From contig JAFSDP010000012.1 of NCBI GenBank assembly GCA_017436185.1, positions 1 through 64,000 of the forward strand: a stretch of 64,000 nt of DNA, written 5' to 3'. The notes under the pieces were generated by a model. It made no database searches. It had not been told where the DNA came from and saw only the letters and a program-made list of their open reading frames with translations. The first letter of the stretch is position 1, and the number at the start of each line of letters is the position of its first letter. This DNA is from Alistipes sp. GTDB lineage: Bacteria; Bacteroidota; Bacteroidia; Bacteroidales; Rikenellaceae. A program made the translations under genes and the position numbers. Below are positions 16,723 through 25,446 of this stretch, one piece after another.

Positions 16723-17439
16723 ATGACACCGCAAGAATTTATAGCACAATTTCGGGAGGCCTTTGGAGAGGCGGCTCCGTTGCCCATCGCCTTTTGGTAC
16801 GATGATACGGCCGTCAATGCCGAGAGCCGAGTGCCACGATGTATGATTGGCGCCATTCGCAAGGTCTGCGAGGGCGAGCCGCTGACCCTCACCACCGAGA
16901 ATGTGCAGTGCGGTGGTGGCGGACTTTACACGGCATTTCGTCCGATGCCCGAGCGAGTGCCGATGTTTGTCTCCCAGACGGAGCACTACAAGCAGTCGCC
17001 CGATCAGGTGCGACGCTATGTCCAGAGCCTCGAAATTGAATTGACCGACAAACCCTGTCTGAACTTCGTGCGAGTCGATCGGTTGCCGAGCTGGGATGGG
17101 GTAGTGGCGGTGGTCTTCTTTGCTACGCCCGATGTGCTGTCGGGGCTTTGCACTTGGGCGTTCTACGACAATGATGCCGACGATGCTGTTGTAACGAAGT
17201 TCGCTTCGGGCTGTGCGGCCGTCGTTTCGTTTGCAACAACCGAAAATCGCAGGGGTGGTCGCCGCTGTTTTCTTGGAATGTTCGATCCTTCGGCGCGACC
17301 ACTTGTGCCGAAAGAGGAACTGACCTTCGCCGTGCCTATGAGCCGTTTTAAGGGGATGCTGACGACAATGCCTGACTCGGCACTCTATCAGAAGGCTTTT
17401 TCGGTCGTAAAACGAAGAATAAACGGAGAAATTGGATAA
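16723..17439 (+). CDS. DUF169 family protein
   Basis: A 238-residue DUF169-type protein: LPIAFWYDD at the start, RCMIGAIRKVCEGEPLTLTTENVQCGGGGLYTAF with the conserved Cys-Gly-rich turn, and CLNFVRVDRLP. Members are soluble and often sit beside ferredoxin or flavoprotein genes; function not established. Here the next gene, an EFR1-type ferredoxin, starts 3 bp after its stop, so the two are almost certainly co-transcribed and may share a redox cofactor task (inference). It follows helicase 2 by 18 bp, possibly with read-through. Confidence 0.85.
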   Translation: MTPQEFIAQFREAFGEAAPLPIAFWYDDTAVNAESRVPRCMIGAIRKVCEGEPLTLTTENVQCGGGGLYTAFRPMPERVPMFVSQTEHYKQSPDQVRRYVQSLEIELTDKPCLNFVRVDRLPSWDGVVAVVFFATPDVLSGLCTWAFYDNDADDAVVTKFASGCAAVVSFATTENRRGGRRCFLGMFDPSARPLVPKEELTFAVPMSRFKGMLTTMPDSALYQKAFSVVKRRINGEIG

Positions 17440-17442
17440 ACG

Positions 17443-18210
17443 ATGAAACTAACAACACTCTATTTTAGCGCCACGTTCACCACCAAACGGGTGGTCGAGG
17501 CGGTGGCGGCAGGACTTTCCGACCAGGTCGTTGCCTACGACATAACCAACGACCCCTCCACCGAGACGGTGGTCATCCCTGCGGATGAACTGCTGGTGGT
17601 CGGCGTGCCTGTCTATGCGGGTCGAGTGCCGACGATGGCAGTGGAGCGTCTGCGCCGTTTCAAGGGCAACGAAACCCCTGCGGTGGTCGTTGCCGTCTAT
17701 GGCAATCGCCACTACGACGATGCCGTTTTGGAGCTGCACGATCTGATGACCGAGTGTGGTTTTCGTACCGTCTCGGCAGGTGCTTTTGTGGCGCAACACT
17801 CCATCTTTCCGAAGGTGGGTGCTGCCCGCCCCGATGCGGAGGATTTAGCCGATATAGCCGCCTTTGCCCACCAAACTGCTGAATTGTTGGCAAAAGGTTT
17901 TGGTGCCATCGCCCTTCCGGGTAACCGCCCCTACAAGGTTCCCGGTGGAATTCCCATCTGGCCGACGGCCTCCCGCAAATGTACCGCTTGCGGTGCTTGC
18001 GCCCGCCGTTGCCCGACAGGTGCTATCGACCCCGCAGCCCCCAAAGGTGTGGATAAGACGAAGTGCACCAAATGTGGCCGTTGCATCGTGGTCTGCCCGA
18101 CGAAGGTGCGCCGCTTCTACGGCATCAAATACTCCCTCGCAGCCGCCCGCTTCAACTCGGCCTTTGCCGCCCGCCGAAAGAACGAAATGTGGTTTGCTGA
18201 ATCAAACTAA
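17443..18210 (+). CDS. EFR1-family flavodoxin-ferredoxin fusion
   Basis: A 255-residue protein. Residues 1-170 form a flavodoxin-like domain (LYFSATFTTKRVVEAVAAGL as FMN-binding loop; VVGVPVYAGRVP). Residues about 180-225 carry two 4Fe-4S motifs, CTACGACARRCPTGAI and CTKCGRCIVVCP. The order flavodoxin then 2[4Fe-4S] defines EFR1 proteins, which relay electrons between FMN and iron-sulfur clusters in anaerobes. Directly coupled to the DUF169 gene upstream (3 bp) and followed 11 bp later by a flavin reductase gene. Confidence 0.9.
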   Translation: MKLTTLYFSATFTTKRVVEAVAAGLSDQVVAYDITNDPSTETVVIPADELLVVGVPVYAGRVPTMAVERLRRFKGNETPAVVVAVYGNRHYDDAVLELHDLMTECGFRTVSAGAFVAQHSIFPKVGAARPDAEDLADIAAFAHQTAELLAKGFGAIALPGNRPYKVPGGIPIWPTASRKCTACGACARRCPTGAIDPAAPKGVDKTKCTKCGRCIVVCPTKVRRFYGIKYSLAAARFNSAFAARRKNEMWFAESN

Positions 18211-18221
18211 TAAGCAAGATT

Positions 18222-18779
18222 ATGCGTAAGAATTTTGGATCGAAAAGTTGGCTCTATCCGATGCCGGTACTGATTGTGGCGGCGTATGACGAGCAAGGGA
18301 AAGCGAATGCAATGAATGCTGCGTGGGGCGGAATTTTCACCGACGAGACCATTGGTGTCTGCCTCTCGGAGGGACATAAGACCACGAAAAACATCCTCGC
18401 CACCAAGGCTTTTACGGTGAGTATGGCAACGGCCGATACGGTGGTGGCGTGCGATTATGTGGGCATTGTGTCGGGCAACAAAGAGCCGGATAAGTTCGCC
18501 AAGGCGGGCTTTACGGCGGTGCGCTCGGAGGTGGTCAATGCGCCGATTATCCAAGAGCTGCCGATGACGCTGGAGTGCGAGTTGGTGTCTTATGACGAAG
18601 AGAGCAACCACCTGGTGGGTCGCATTGTGAATGTGAGTGCCGACGAGCGGATTTTGACCGATGGCAAGATCGACTACCGCAAGTTGCGCCCCATTACCTA
18701 TGACCCCATCCATCACCACTATATCGCCTTGGGCGAGGTGGTCGGCAACGCCTTTGCGGAGGGCAAAAAGTTGAAGTAA
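18222..18779 (+). CDS. Flavin reductase / flavoredoxin family protein
   Basis: A 185-residue flavin reductase-like (split-barrel FMN-binding) protein. Typical features are LYPMPVLIVAAYDEQG near the start, AWGGIFTDETIGVCLSEGHKTTKNI as the FMN site, FTVSMAT and a conserved acidic-rich core ending in YDPIHHHYIALGEVVG. Flavoredoxins carry FMN and pass electrons in sulfite or other reductive pathways of anaerobes; the partner here is unknown. It is 11 bp behind the EFR1 gene, so the two probably work in one redox module. Confidence 0.9.
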   Translation: MRKNFGSKSWLYPMPVLIVAAYDEQGKANAMNAAWGGIFTDETIGVCLSEGHKTTKNILATKAFTVSMATADTVVACDYVGIVSGNKEPDKFAKAGFTAVRSEVVNAPIIQELPMTLECELVSYDEESNHLVGRIVNVSADERILTDGKIDYRKLRPITYDPIHHHYIALGEVVGNAFAEGKKLK

Positions 18780-18788
18780 CGAACCCGT

Positions 18789-19439
18789 ATGAGAAGCCTT
18801 TTTTTGTTCATCGCCTTGTTGCTGGTTGCGTGCGGTACGCCCCAAACCACCGACCGAATTTTGGCCGATGTGTGGCAGCGCGATCAGGCGATTCGCCACC
18901 AGATGATGGAGCTGACACGGGCCGTAACGGTCGAGGGGCGCATGGAGTTGGTAGATTCGCTCCTTGCGACCAATGAGGCGGTGGATCGCATCGATGCCGA
19001 AAATATGGCCGTGGTGGATAGCCTACTCGCGGAGGGACTTCCCGAAGGGTTGTCGGCCGATTCCTACAAGACGATCTGGATCGTGATAGATCACGCATCG
19101 CAAGAGAAGCAGGAGCAATATCTGCCCCTCGTGGAGCAGATGGCCGAGGAGGAAAAGATCAGCCAAGATGAGTATGCTACGCTCTTCGACCGCGTGGCGA
19201 TGAAACAAAACCGCCCGCAACGCTACGGTACGCAATCGGTGCAATTTGGCGCGCCGGAGGCAATGCAACTCTATTTGTGGCCTGTGGAGTGCCCCGCAAA
19301 GCTCGATTCGTTGCGCGTTTCGGTCGGCCTATCGCCCATAGCCGCCTACCTGGAGGTGCTGACCCAAACAACGGGCGTGGAGGCGAAATTTGATCCGCAA
19401 ATAACTGTTGAAGAACTCAATGCGTTGCGTGAAGAGTAG
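18789..19439 (+). CDS. Putative lipoprotein, DUF6624-like
   Basis: A 216-residue protein with a short signal peptide and lipobox (LLLVACGT, Cys at about residue 15), so probably anchored to the outer or inner membrane. The body is helical and acidic; IDHASQEKQEQYLPLVEQMAEE and LFDRVAMKQNRPQRYGTQ resemble the conserved part of DUF6624, whose function is unknown. The C-terminal segment mentions no catalytic motif. It follows the flavin reductase gene by 9 bp and overlaps the start of the GNAT-alkyltransferase gene by 20 bp, so it lies inside an operon. Confidence 0.65.
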   Translation: MRSLFLFIALLLVACGTPQTTDRILADVWQRDQAIRHQMMELTRAVTVEGRMELVDSLLATNEAVDRIDAENMAVVDSLLAEGLPEGLSADSYKTIWIVIDHASQEKQEQYLPLVEQMAEEEKISQDEYATLFDRVAMKQNRPQRYGTQSVQFGAPEAMQLYLWPVECPAKLDSLRVSVGLSPIAAYLEVLTQTTGVEAKFDPQITVEELNALREE

Positions 19440-20328
19440 AATCAGCGTGCGCCCTGCCCATCGGGAGGATGCCGCGACGATTGCCCGTGTGGTGGCAATG
19501 GCCATTGGCGATGAGAATGCCCTGCAGGCTTATTGCGGGGCGAATTACATCGCCGTATTAAGCGAAATTGCCGCAACCGAGCAGACGCAGTATAGTTGGC
19601 ACTATGCGCTTGTGGTCGAGGTAGATGGGGTAGTGGCAGGTGCCGTGGTGGGCTACGACGGGGCGCAACTGCAGGCGCTGCGTGAAGGTACATTTTCGGT
19701 GCTTCGTGCCCAAATCGGACGCGTACCGACGATTGCCGATGAGTGCGAGGCAGGGGAGTGCTACCTCGATTCGATCGGTGTGTTGCCTGAATTCAGGGGT
19801 TTTGGCGTAGGGCGCGCCCTGGTGGAGGCTTTCTGTCAAAAGGCCTTCTCGGAGGGGCATGAGCGCGTGGGGTTGATTGTCGATTACGACAATCCCCAAG
19901 CCGAAAAACTATACACTTCGCTCGGCTTTCGGCGTGTGGCGACCAAACTTTTCTTTGGCCATCGGATGTGGCATCTGCAACGCCCAAGAACCATCCGCGA
20001 GCGGGTGCTATACGCCAAAGCGATCACGCCCTTTCAGCGAAAAGTCTATCTTGCATTGCTGGAGGTAAAACCGGGTACAACGATCTCTTACAGCGAGTTG
20101 GCGCGCCGCATCGGATGCCGTAGCGCGCAGGCCGTGGGGCAGGCGCTCAAGCGCAACCCCTTTGCACCCGAGGTGCCGTGTCATCGGGTCATCGCGGCCG
20201 ATGGATCGCCGGGCGGATATCAGGGCCGACGCGATGGCGAGCAACTTGCACGCAAACTCCGTCTCCTCGCCGAGGAAAATATTTCGGAGAATCGGGAGGA
20301 TAAATCGCCGAATTTGCTATCTTTGTAG
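19420..20328 (+). CDS. GNAT acetyltransferase fused to O6-alkylguanine-DNA alkyltransferase
   Basis: A 302-residue two-domain protein. Residues about 7-190 are a GNAT domain: YLDSIGVLPEFRGFGVGRALVEAF is the acetyl-CoA loop, followed by VDYDNPQAEKLYTSLGF. Residues about 205-290 are the MGMT DNA-binding/active-site domain: TPFQRKVYLALLEVKPGTTISYSELARRIG, then PCHRVIAADGSPGGYQ with the alkyl-accepting Cys. It removes alkyl groups from O6-guanine in a suicide reaction; the GNAT substrate is unknown. ATG 19420 is preferred to the upstream TTG. The promoter of pncB lies in its last codons. Confidence 0.85.
   Translation: MRCVKSRISVRPAHREDAATIARVVAMAIGDENALQAYCGANYIAVLSEIAATEQTQYSWHYALVVEVDGVVAGAVVGYDGAQLQALREGTFSVLRAQIGRVPTIADECEAGECYLDSIGVLPEFRGFGVGRALVEAFCQKAFSEGHERVGLIVDYDNPQAEKLYTSLGFRRVATKLFFGHRMWHLQRPRTIRERVLYAKAITPFQRKVYLALLEVKPGTTISYSELARRIGCRSAQAVGQALKRNPFAPEVPCHRVIAADGSPGGYQGRRDGEQLARKLRLLAEENISENREDKSPNLLSL
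20318..20325 (+). promoter_or_regulatory. -7 element for pncB
   Basis: TATCTTTG inside the 3' end of the upstream gene, 29 bp before the pncB ATG. Confidence 0.6.
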
Positions 20329-20354
20329 CCAACGAATCTACAACCTGAGAAATT

Positions 20355-21542
20355 ATGGTAATTCAGTCGATCCTCGAAAACGACCTTTACAAGTTTTCGA
20401 TGTCCCACTACTACCAGGTCCATTATCCCAATGCCTGGGGTACCTTTACCTTCCACGACCGCAACAATACCCGCTATACGCCCGAGTTTGTTGCACTGCT
20501 TAACGACGAGTTGGCCTCGCTGGCGACCCTTTCGTTGCAGCCCGAGGAGTTGGCGTGGGCCGTGAAGACCATCCACTACATTCCGCAATGCTTTTGGGAG
20601 TGGTTGTGTTACTTCCGTTTCGAACCGGAGAAGATCCGTGTGTGGCTCGATGAGGAGAGCCACCTGCATATCGAGGTCTCGGATGCACTCTACAAAGTCA
20701 CCTTCTATGAGATTCCGATTCTGGCCATCGTCTCCGAGCTCTACCACCGTTCGATTGGTGACGGTCATCAAACCTACGAGGAGTTGGCCCGTGTGATGAC
20801 ACCCCGACTGGCCGAGAAGACGACCATCGCCTCCGACCATAACCTTTACTTTGCCGACTTTGGTATGCGTCGCCGCTTTAATTCCCTCGCCGAAAGGGTG
20901 GTTATCGACTATATGAAGGCCCATTGTCCCACCTTTACGGGTACCTCTACCGTCTCGATGGCCATGGCGTACGACCTGAAACCCATCGGTACGATGGCCC
21001 ACGAATGCTTTATGTTTCAGGCCGCTGTGCATACCCCCAAGGAGGCCAACTACGAGGTGATGGAGCGTTGGGTCGAGGTCTATGACGGCAACCTGGGTAC
21101 GGTGCTGACCGATACCTACACGGTCGATGCTTTCCTGAGAAATTTCTCGATGAAATTGGCCAAGCTCTACGATGGTGTGCGGCACGACAGCGGCGACCCG
21201 AAGGAGTTTGGCGACCGCATCATCGAAAAGTACCGCTCTTATGGCATTGACCCGATGAGCAAGACCATTGTCTTCTCGGATGGTCTTGATTTTCCGACCG
21301 CTGCCTCCATCAAGGAGTATTTTGCTGGGCGTATCAAGGTGACCTTCGGCATCGGTACCAACCTCACGTGCGACATCCCCGGTGTGCGACCGATGAACAT
21401 TGTGATGAAACTCAAAGAGTGCCGCATCAACCCGCGCCAACCCATCTATGGATGTGTGAAGTTGAGCGATGTGCCGGGCAAGGCCATCGGCACCCGAGCC
21501 GATATTGAGAACTACAAATACCAACTCGGCATCAGTGAGTAG
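20355..21542 (+). CDS. pncB: Nicotinate phosphoribosyltransferase
   Basis: A 395-residue enzyme of NAD salvage: nicotinate + PRPP + ATP gives nicotinate mononucleotide. The N-terminus LENDLYKFSMSHYY is characteristic; GTSTVSMAMAYDLKPIGTMAHECFM holds the phosphorylated histidine; VLTDTYTVDAFLRNF and VRHDSGDPKEFGDRIIEKY are PRPP/product-site motifs, and TFGIGTNLTCD is the phosphate-binding loop. Full length for the family. It has its own promoter in the end of the preceding gene, and a small gene follows 5 bp later. Confidence 0.97.
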   Translation: MVIQSILENDLYKFSMSHYYQVHYPNAWGTFTFHDRNNTRYTPEFVALLNDELASLATLSLQPEELAWAVKTIHYIPQCFWEWLCYFRFEPEKIRVWLDEESHLHIEVSDALYKVTFYEIPILAIVSELYHRSIGDGHQTYEELARVMTPRLAEKTTIASDHNLYFADFGMRRRFNSLAERVVIDYMKAHCPTFTGTSTVSMAMAYDLKPIGTMAHECFMFQAAVHTPKEANYEVMERWVEVYDGNLGTVLTDTYTVDAFLRNFSMKLAKLYDGVRHDSGDPKEFGDRIIEKYRSYGIDPMSKTIVFSDGLDFPTAASIKEYFAGRIKVTFGIGTNLTCDIPGVRPMNIVMKLKECRINPRQPIYGCVKLSDVPGKAIGTRADIENYKYQLGISE

Positions 21543-21547
21543 AAAAA

Positions 21548-21889
21548 ATGATGGATAGAAACGAAAAATGTCTGGCCATTACCGATGCCGATTTTCCCCG
21601 TTCGGCGGCCGTCTATGCGTGGGTCGATGCGGGAGGCGAATTGGTGGTCGAATACGGTCGAGAGAACGAACGCAGTGGCCAAGAAGAGACCGTGCGTCGG
21701 GCGGTGGTCGATGCTGAAGAGATTGTTAAGATGGCGGCCTATTATCGGGTCACGGTCAAGGAGTTGCCTGCGTTGTTAGATGAAGAGTGCGGCGTGGGTT
21801 ATGCCACTACTTTATCGGATGTGGAGCGAGCCTTTGGCGATGCGTTGGAGGTGATTCTGGAGTCGGGCGCAAACTATAAATTTAAGTAG
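21548..21889 (+). CDS. Small hypothetical protein
   Basis: A 113-residue acidic, soluble protein of unrecognised family (two adjacent ATGs; the first is used). It has no signal peptide, membrane segment or metal motif. The sequence alternates short strands (AVYAWVDAGGELVVEYG) with helices (RRAVVDAEEIVKMAAYYR; LSDVERAFGDALEVIL). It lies 5 bp after pncB and 6 bp before the SDR gene, so it is part of that operon; codon use matches its neighbours, which supports it as a real gene. Confidence 0.65.
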   Translation: MMDRNEKCLAITDADFPRSAAVYAWVDAGGELVVEYGRENERSGQEETVRRAVVDAEEIVKMAAYYRVTVKELPALLDEECGVGYATTLSDVERAFGDALEVILESGANYKFK

Positions 21890-21895
21890 AAAACA

Positions 21896-22627
21896 ATGCG
21901 TAGAGTATTTGTGACGGGCGGCGGCCACGGTATCGGTCGAGCCATTGTCGAAGCCTTTGTCAAGGCGGGCGACCAAGTGGTCTTTTGTGATATCGACGCC
22001 GAGCGTGGTGTGGAGGTGGCGGCGGCCACTTCGGCCCATTTCTTTTTGGTCGATGTGAGCGATAAAGAGGCATTGCAGAGGATGATGGCGATGCTGTTTG
22101 CCGAATGGGGCGATGTGGATGTGGTGGTCAATAATGTGGGTATCGGCGGCTTTGAGCCGATTACTTCAACCACTGTCGAGCATTTCGAGCAGGTGCTCAA
22201 CACCAACCTGCGTCCCGCCTTCATCACGGCCCAAATGTGGGCGAAACATCGAGAGAAACACCCCGCCGAGAAACCCTATGGCCGCATCATAAACCTCTGT
22301 TCGACACGCTATTTGCAGAGCGAGCCCCACTCGGAGGCCTACGCCGCATCGAAGGGCGGCATTTGGTCGATGACCCACGCCCTGGCCGCTTCGTTGGCCC
22401 CCTTCCACATTACGGTGAACTGCATCGCACCGGGGTGGATCAGCGTGCAGGAGGACGAGGTGTTGCGCCCCGAAGATCACCAATTTCACCTCTCGGGACG
22501 TGTGGGCCGAGCCGAAGATATTGCCCGCACCTGCCTCTTCTTGTGCGACGAGAAGAGTGACTTCATTAACGGCCAATGTATTACGGTCGATGGGGGAGTG
22601 ACCAAGAAGATGATCTATCCCGAATAA
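21896..22627 (+). CDS. SDR-family oxidoreductase
   Basis: A 243-residue classical short-chain dehydrogenase/reductase. TGGGHGIGRAI is the NAD(P)-binding glycine motif, NNVGIGGF the NNAG equivalent, Ser in NLCSTR and YAASKGG give the catalytic Ser-Tyr-Lys, and VNCIAPGWI plus NGQCITVDGG complete the fold. Asp after the second strand (FCDID) suggests NAD preference. Substrate unknown. Last gene of the pncB operon; a hairpin at 22649-22682 follows. Confidence 0.9.
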   Translation: MRRVFVTGGGHGIGRAIVEAFVKAGDQVVFCDIDAERGVEVAAATSAHFFLVDVSDKEALQRMMAMLFAEWGDVDVVVNNVGIGGFEPITSTTVEHFEQVLNTNLRPAFITAQMWAKHREKHPAEKPYGRIINLCSTRYLQSEPHSEAYAASKGGIWSMTHALAASLAPFHITVNCIAPGWISVQEDEVLRPEDHQFHLSGRVGRAEDIARTCLFLCDEKSDFINGQCITVDGGVTKKMIYPE

Positions 22628-22648
22628 CACCATTTTTATCCACCTTTC

Positions 22649-22682
22649 AAGGGCTGCCGACACACGATGTTGGCAGCCTTTG
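22649..22682 (+). terminator. Terminator after the SDR gene
   Basis: AAGGGCTGCC and GGCAGCCTTT pair with one G-T, followed by TGTTATG. Moderate T content. Confidence 0.6.
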
Positions 22683-22969
22683 TTATGTTCGATTGTCGAT
22701 TTTTGACAGAAAATTGGTTGATTTTGACACCCTCGTCGATAATTCCCCTTTTGAACAAAATAAAAGCGTAGAAAGTTGCGTTAAGGGAGTGTTCGACTGC
22801 TATTATATAATAAGTATCGGTCGAATTGTACAATTTCGGAACTAATGTTTTCAAATATTCCTAAATTGTATTTCCAAATTTGGAGTTTGTAAATTTTTGA
22901 TTTTCCTTTGTACGCTCCTAAATTTGGAGCAATTTGTAAGGTTAGTGAAATAATAATTTTTTAGCAGAT
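22683..22969 (+). promoter_or_regulatory. Control region of the efflux operon with palindromes
   Basis: AT-rich 287 bp. TTTG at 22879-22882, 20 nt, TTCCTTTG at 22903-22910 is a near-consensus promoter. The palindrome TCCAAATTTGGA (22873-22884) covers the -33 site and GCTCCTAAATTTGGAGC (22914-22930) covers the expected start point. A related half-site ATTCCTAAATTG is at 22857-22868. The arrangement suits a repressor. Confidence 0.6.
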
Positions 22970-24340
22970 ATGAAAAAAGTGACGCTTATGATGACGTTGT
23001 TGGCACTCGTGTGTGTCTGCACGTCGCCTGTCGTGGCACAGCAGCAGGGCATTGAGCCCCGCACGGTGGCTGCCCAGAACGGCCCCCTGATGCTTACGCT
23101 CGATCAGGCACTCAGCATCGCCCTCGAGGAGAACCCGACGGTGCGCATCGCTGATCAGACCATTGAGGTAAAGAAGTATGCCAAGCGTGGTACCTATGCC
23201 GCCTTGTGGCCCGAGATCTCGGCCTCGGCAACCTACCAGCGCTATGTGAAGAAGCAGATGTTCCACTTCCAGGGCAAAACCATCGAGGTGGGTACGACCA
23301 ACAACGCTTCGGGCGGTATTCAGGCGGCTATGCCGTTGGTGAACTTCCAGCTGTGGAAGTCGCTCAAACTTTCGGCGATGGACGTAGAGCTGGCCGTAGA
23401 GCAGGCTCGTTCGTCGCGCATCGATATGGTCGAGCAGGTTTCGAAGACCTTCTACCAGGTGCTGATGGCCAAGGATGCCTACAACGTTTATAAGCGTGTC
23501 TATGACAATGCGGTCGAGAACCACAAGATTGTCGAGAAGAAGTATAATGTGGGTGCCGTATCGGAGTACGATTTTATCCGTTCGCAGGTGACCGTATCGA
23601 ACGCCGAGCCGAATGTGCTCAACGCCGAGAACTCGATTGTGTTGGCCCTGTGGCAGCTGAAGGCGCTGCTGGGTATGGACCTTGCGCTTGACATCGACTG
23701 CGCAGGTTCATTGGCCGATTACGAGTCGGTGATGACCGAGATTTACAAGGCCAACAAGGATCTGACGAACAACTCGACCCTGCGTCAGTTGGATATTCAG
23801 GAGCGTATGCTCAACCAGACCCTCAAGGTGCAGCGTGCTGCCAATATGCCTTCGCTGGCACTGACGGCCAACTACACCTACACGGCGCTGGATGAGACCC
23901 TCAAGATTCAGCACTACCGTTGGAATCCCTATTCGGTGGTGGGCTTGAGCCTCAATGTCCCCATCTTCGCCGGTGGTAAGCGTCGTGCCGACATCAACCA
24001 GGCCAAGCTCAACCTGAACAATCTGGAGCTGCAGCGTGAGAATGTCGAGCGTCAGCTGATGACCGCTCTGATGCAGTACGAGAGCAATATGCAGACCAAC
24101 CTGAAAGAGTACTACGCCTCGTCGCAGAACATCTCGCAGGCCAAGCGTGGTTACGATATTGCCGTGAAGCGCTACGAGATTGGTGGCGGTACGTTGGTCG
24201 ATGTCGATAACTCGCAGCTGGCCTATACGCAGGCCGAGTTGAGCCGTTCGACGGCTATCTTTAACTACCTGGTTAATCGGGTATCGATTGATAAAATTCT
24301 CGGCGACAATGCCTTTGCCGAGTACACGGAGCAGAAATAA
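22970..24340 (+). CDS. TolC-family outer-membrane efflux protein
   Basis: A 456-residue outer-membrane channel of an RND pump. A signal peptide (MKKVTLMMTLLALVCVCTSPVVAQ) is followed by LTLDQALSIALEENPTVR, the hallmark of TolC repeats, long alpha-helical coiled segments and a second repeat. The C-terminal KRYEIGGGTLVDVDNSQLAYTQAELSRS is also typical. It forms a trimeric duct across the outer membrane. First gene of the pump operon, with the MFP gene 18 bp downstream. Confidence 0.93.
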   Translation: MKKVTLMMTLLALVCVCTSPVVAQQQGIEPRTVAAQNGPLMLTLDQALSIALEENPTVRIADQTIEVKKYAKRGTYAALWPEISASATYQRYVKKQMFHFQGKTIEVGTTNNASGGIQAAMPLVNFQLWKSLKLSAMDVELAVEQARSSRIDMVEQVSKTFYQVLMAKDAYNVYKRVYDNAVENHKIVEKKYNVGAVSEYDFIRSQVTVSNAEPNVLNAENSIVLALWQLKALLGMDLALDIDCAGSLADYESVMTEIYKANKDLTNNSTLRQLDIQERMLNQTLKVQRAANMPSLALTANYTYTALDETLKIQHYRWNPYSVVGLSLNVPIFAGGKRRADINQAKLNLNNLELQRENVERQLMTALMQYESNMQTNLKEYYASSQNISQAKRGYDIAVKRYEIGGGTLVDVDNSQLAYTQAELSRSTAIFNYLVNRVSIDKILGDNAFAEYTEQK

Positions 24341-24358
24341 TAATAACAAAGCAAGGAT

Positions 24359-25396
24359 ATGAAGATGATGAACATTTGGCGAATGCTGCTCGTGGGCGGC
24401 GTTTGTGTGGCAAGCGTGGCTTGCGGCTCGTCGAAGAGCGAGCAGACTGCCGAGGAGGTGGTTGTAGAGGTGGTGAAGCCCCGTGTAACGACGGCTGTCG
24501 CCCAACTGCAGGATGTAGAGATGACGAGCAACTTCACGGGTAACGTCGAGGGTTATGCCGTCAACAACATCACCCCGCAGCAGCCGATGCGTATCAAGCG
24601 TCTGCTGGTGGATGTGGGTGACCGTGTATTTGCAGGTCGCAAGGTGGCCGAGATGGACAACTCGGCCGTAGCACAGGCCAAGGCACAGTACGAGAACAAC
24701 AAGGCCGCTTTCGAGCGTTCGGACGAGCTGTATAAGTTCGGTGGCGAGTCGAAGGCCAACTGGGAGGCCGTGAAGACCGCCTACGAGGTGTCGAAGCTCG
24801 CTTACGAGAACCTGGTCGAGAATACGACCCTCGTAAGCCCCATCTCGGGTGTGGTGACGGCTCGTAACTACGACAATGGCGATATGGTTGCCGGTCAGCC
24901 GATCTTCGTGGTACAGAAGATCAACCCCGTGAAGATTATGATCAATGTTTCGGAGAGCCTCTTTACCTATGTGAAGAAGGGGATGGCCGTGAATGTGGAG
25001 TTGGATGCCCTGCCCGAGCGCACGTTTAAGGGTACGGTGTCGCGCATCAACCCCTCGATCGACGCTGCCACCCGCACCTTTGAGGTCGAGGTGACCGTTC
25101 AGAATGCCAAGGAGGAGCTCAAGCCCGGTATGTATGCCCGTGTGGAGATGAACTATGGCAAGCGCAAGAATGTGGTTGTTCCCGATCGTGCCGTAGTGAA
25201 GATGCTCGGCTCGGGTGACCGTTTCATCTATGTAGTGAAGGAGGACGGTACGGTTGCCTACACGAAGGTGGAGCTGGGTCGCCGTATGGAGGAGAAGTAT
25301 GAGATTTTGAGTGGTATCAACGATGGCGACGAGGTAGTCGTAACCGGTCAGATTGCCCTCAAGGACGGTATTGCCGTTGAGCGTGTAACCGAGTAG
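24359..25396 (+). CDS. RND efflux periplasmic adaptor (MFP), lipoprotein
   Basis: A 345-residue AcrA-like adaptor. The signal ends in a lipobox (CVASVACGSS), so it is lipid-anchored. RIKRLLVDVGDRVFAGRKVAEMD and TTLVSPISGVVTARNYDNGDMVAGQPIF are the two halves of the lipoyl-like domain, joined by a short hairpin; INPSIDAATRTFEVEVTVQN and LKPGMYARVEM belong to the beta-barrel and membrane-proximal domains. It bridges the inner-membrane pump and the TolC channel. The permease gene follows 50 bp later. Confidence 0.93.
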   Translation: MKMMNIWRMLLVGGVCVASVACGSSKSEQTAEEVVVEVVKPRVTTAVAQLQDVEMTSNFTGNVEGYAVNNITPQQPMRIKRLLVDVGDRVFAGRKVAEMDNSAVAQAKAQYENNKAAFERSDELYKFGGESKANWEAVKTAYEVSKLAYENLVENTTLVSPISGVVTARNYDNGDMVAGQPIFVVQKINPVKIMINVSESLFTYVKKGMAVNVELDALPERTFKGTVSRINPSIDAATRTFEVEVTVQNAKEELKPGMYARVEMNYGKRKNVVVPDRAVVKMLGSGDRFIYVVKEDGTVAYTKVELGRRMEEKYEILSGINDGDEVVVTGQIALKDGIAVERVTE

Positions 25397-25446
25397 GTTA
25401 GATGCCCCGATCTCGATAGAATTGTTAAGTAACAAACGAAACAACA

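Noticed and set aside
20220..21524. 434-codon minus-strand frame opposite pncB
   Set aside because: pncB is certain on the plus strand; the antisense frame has no recognisable motif.
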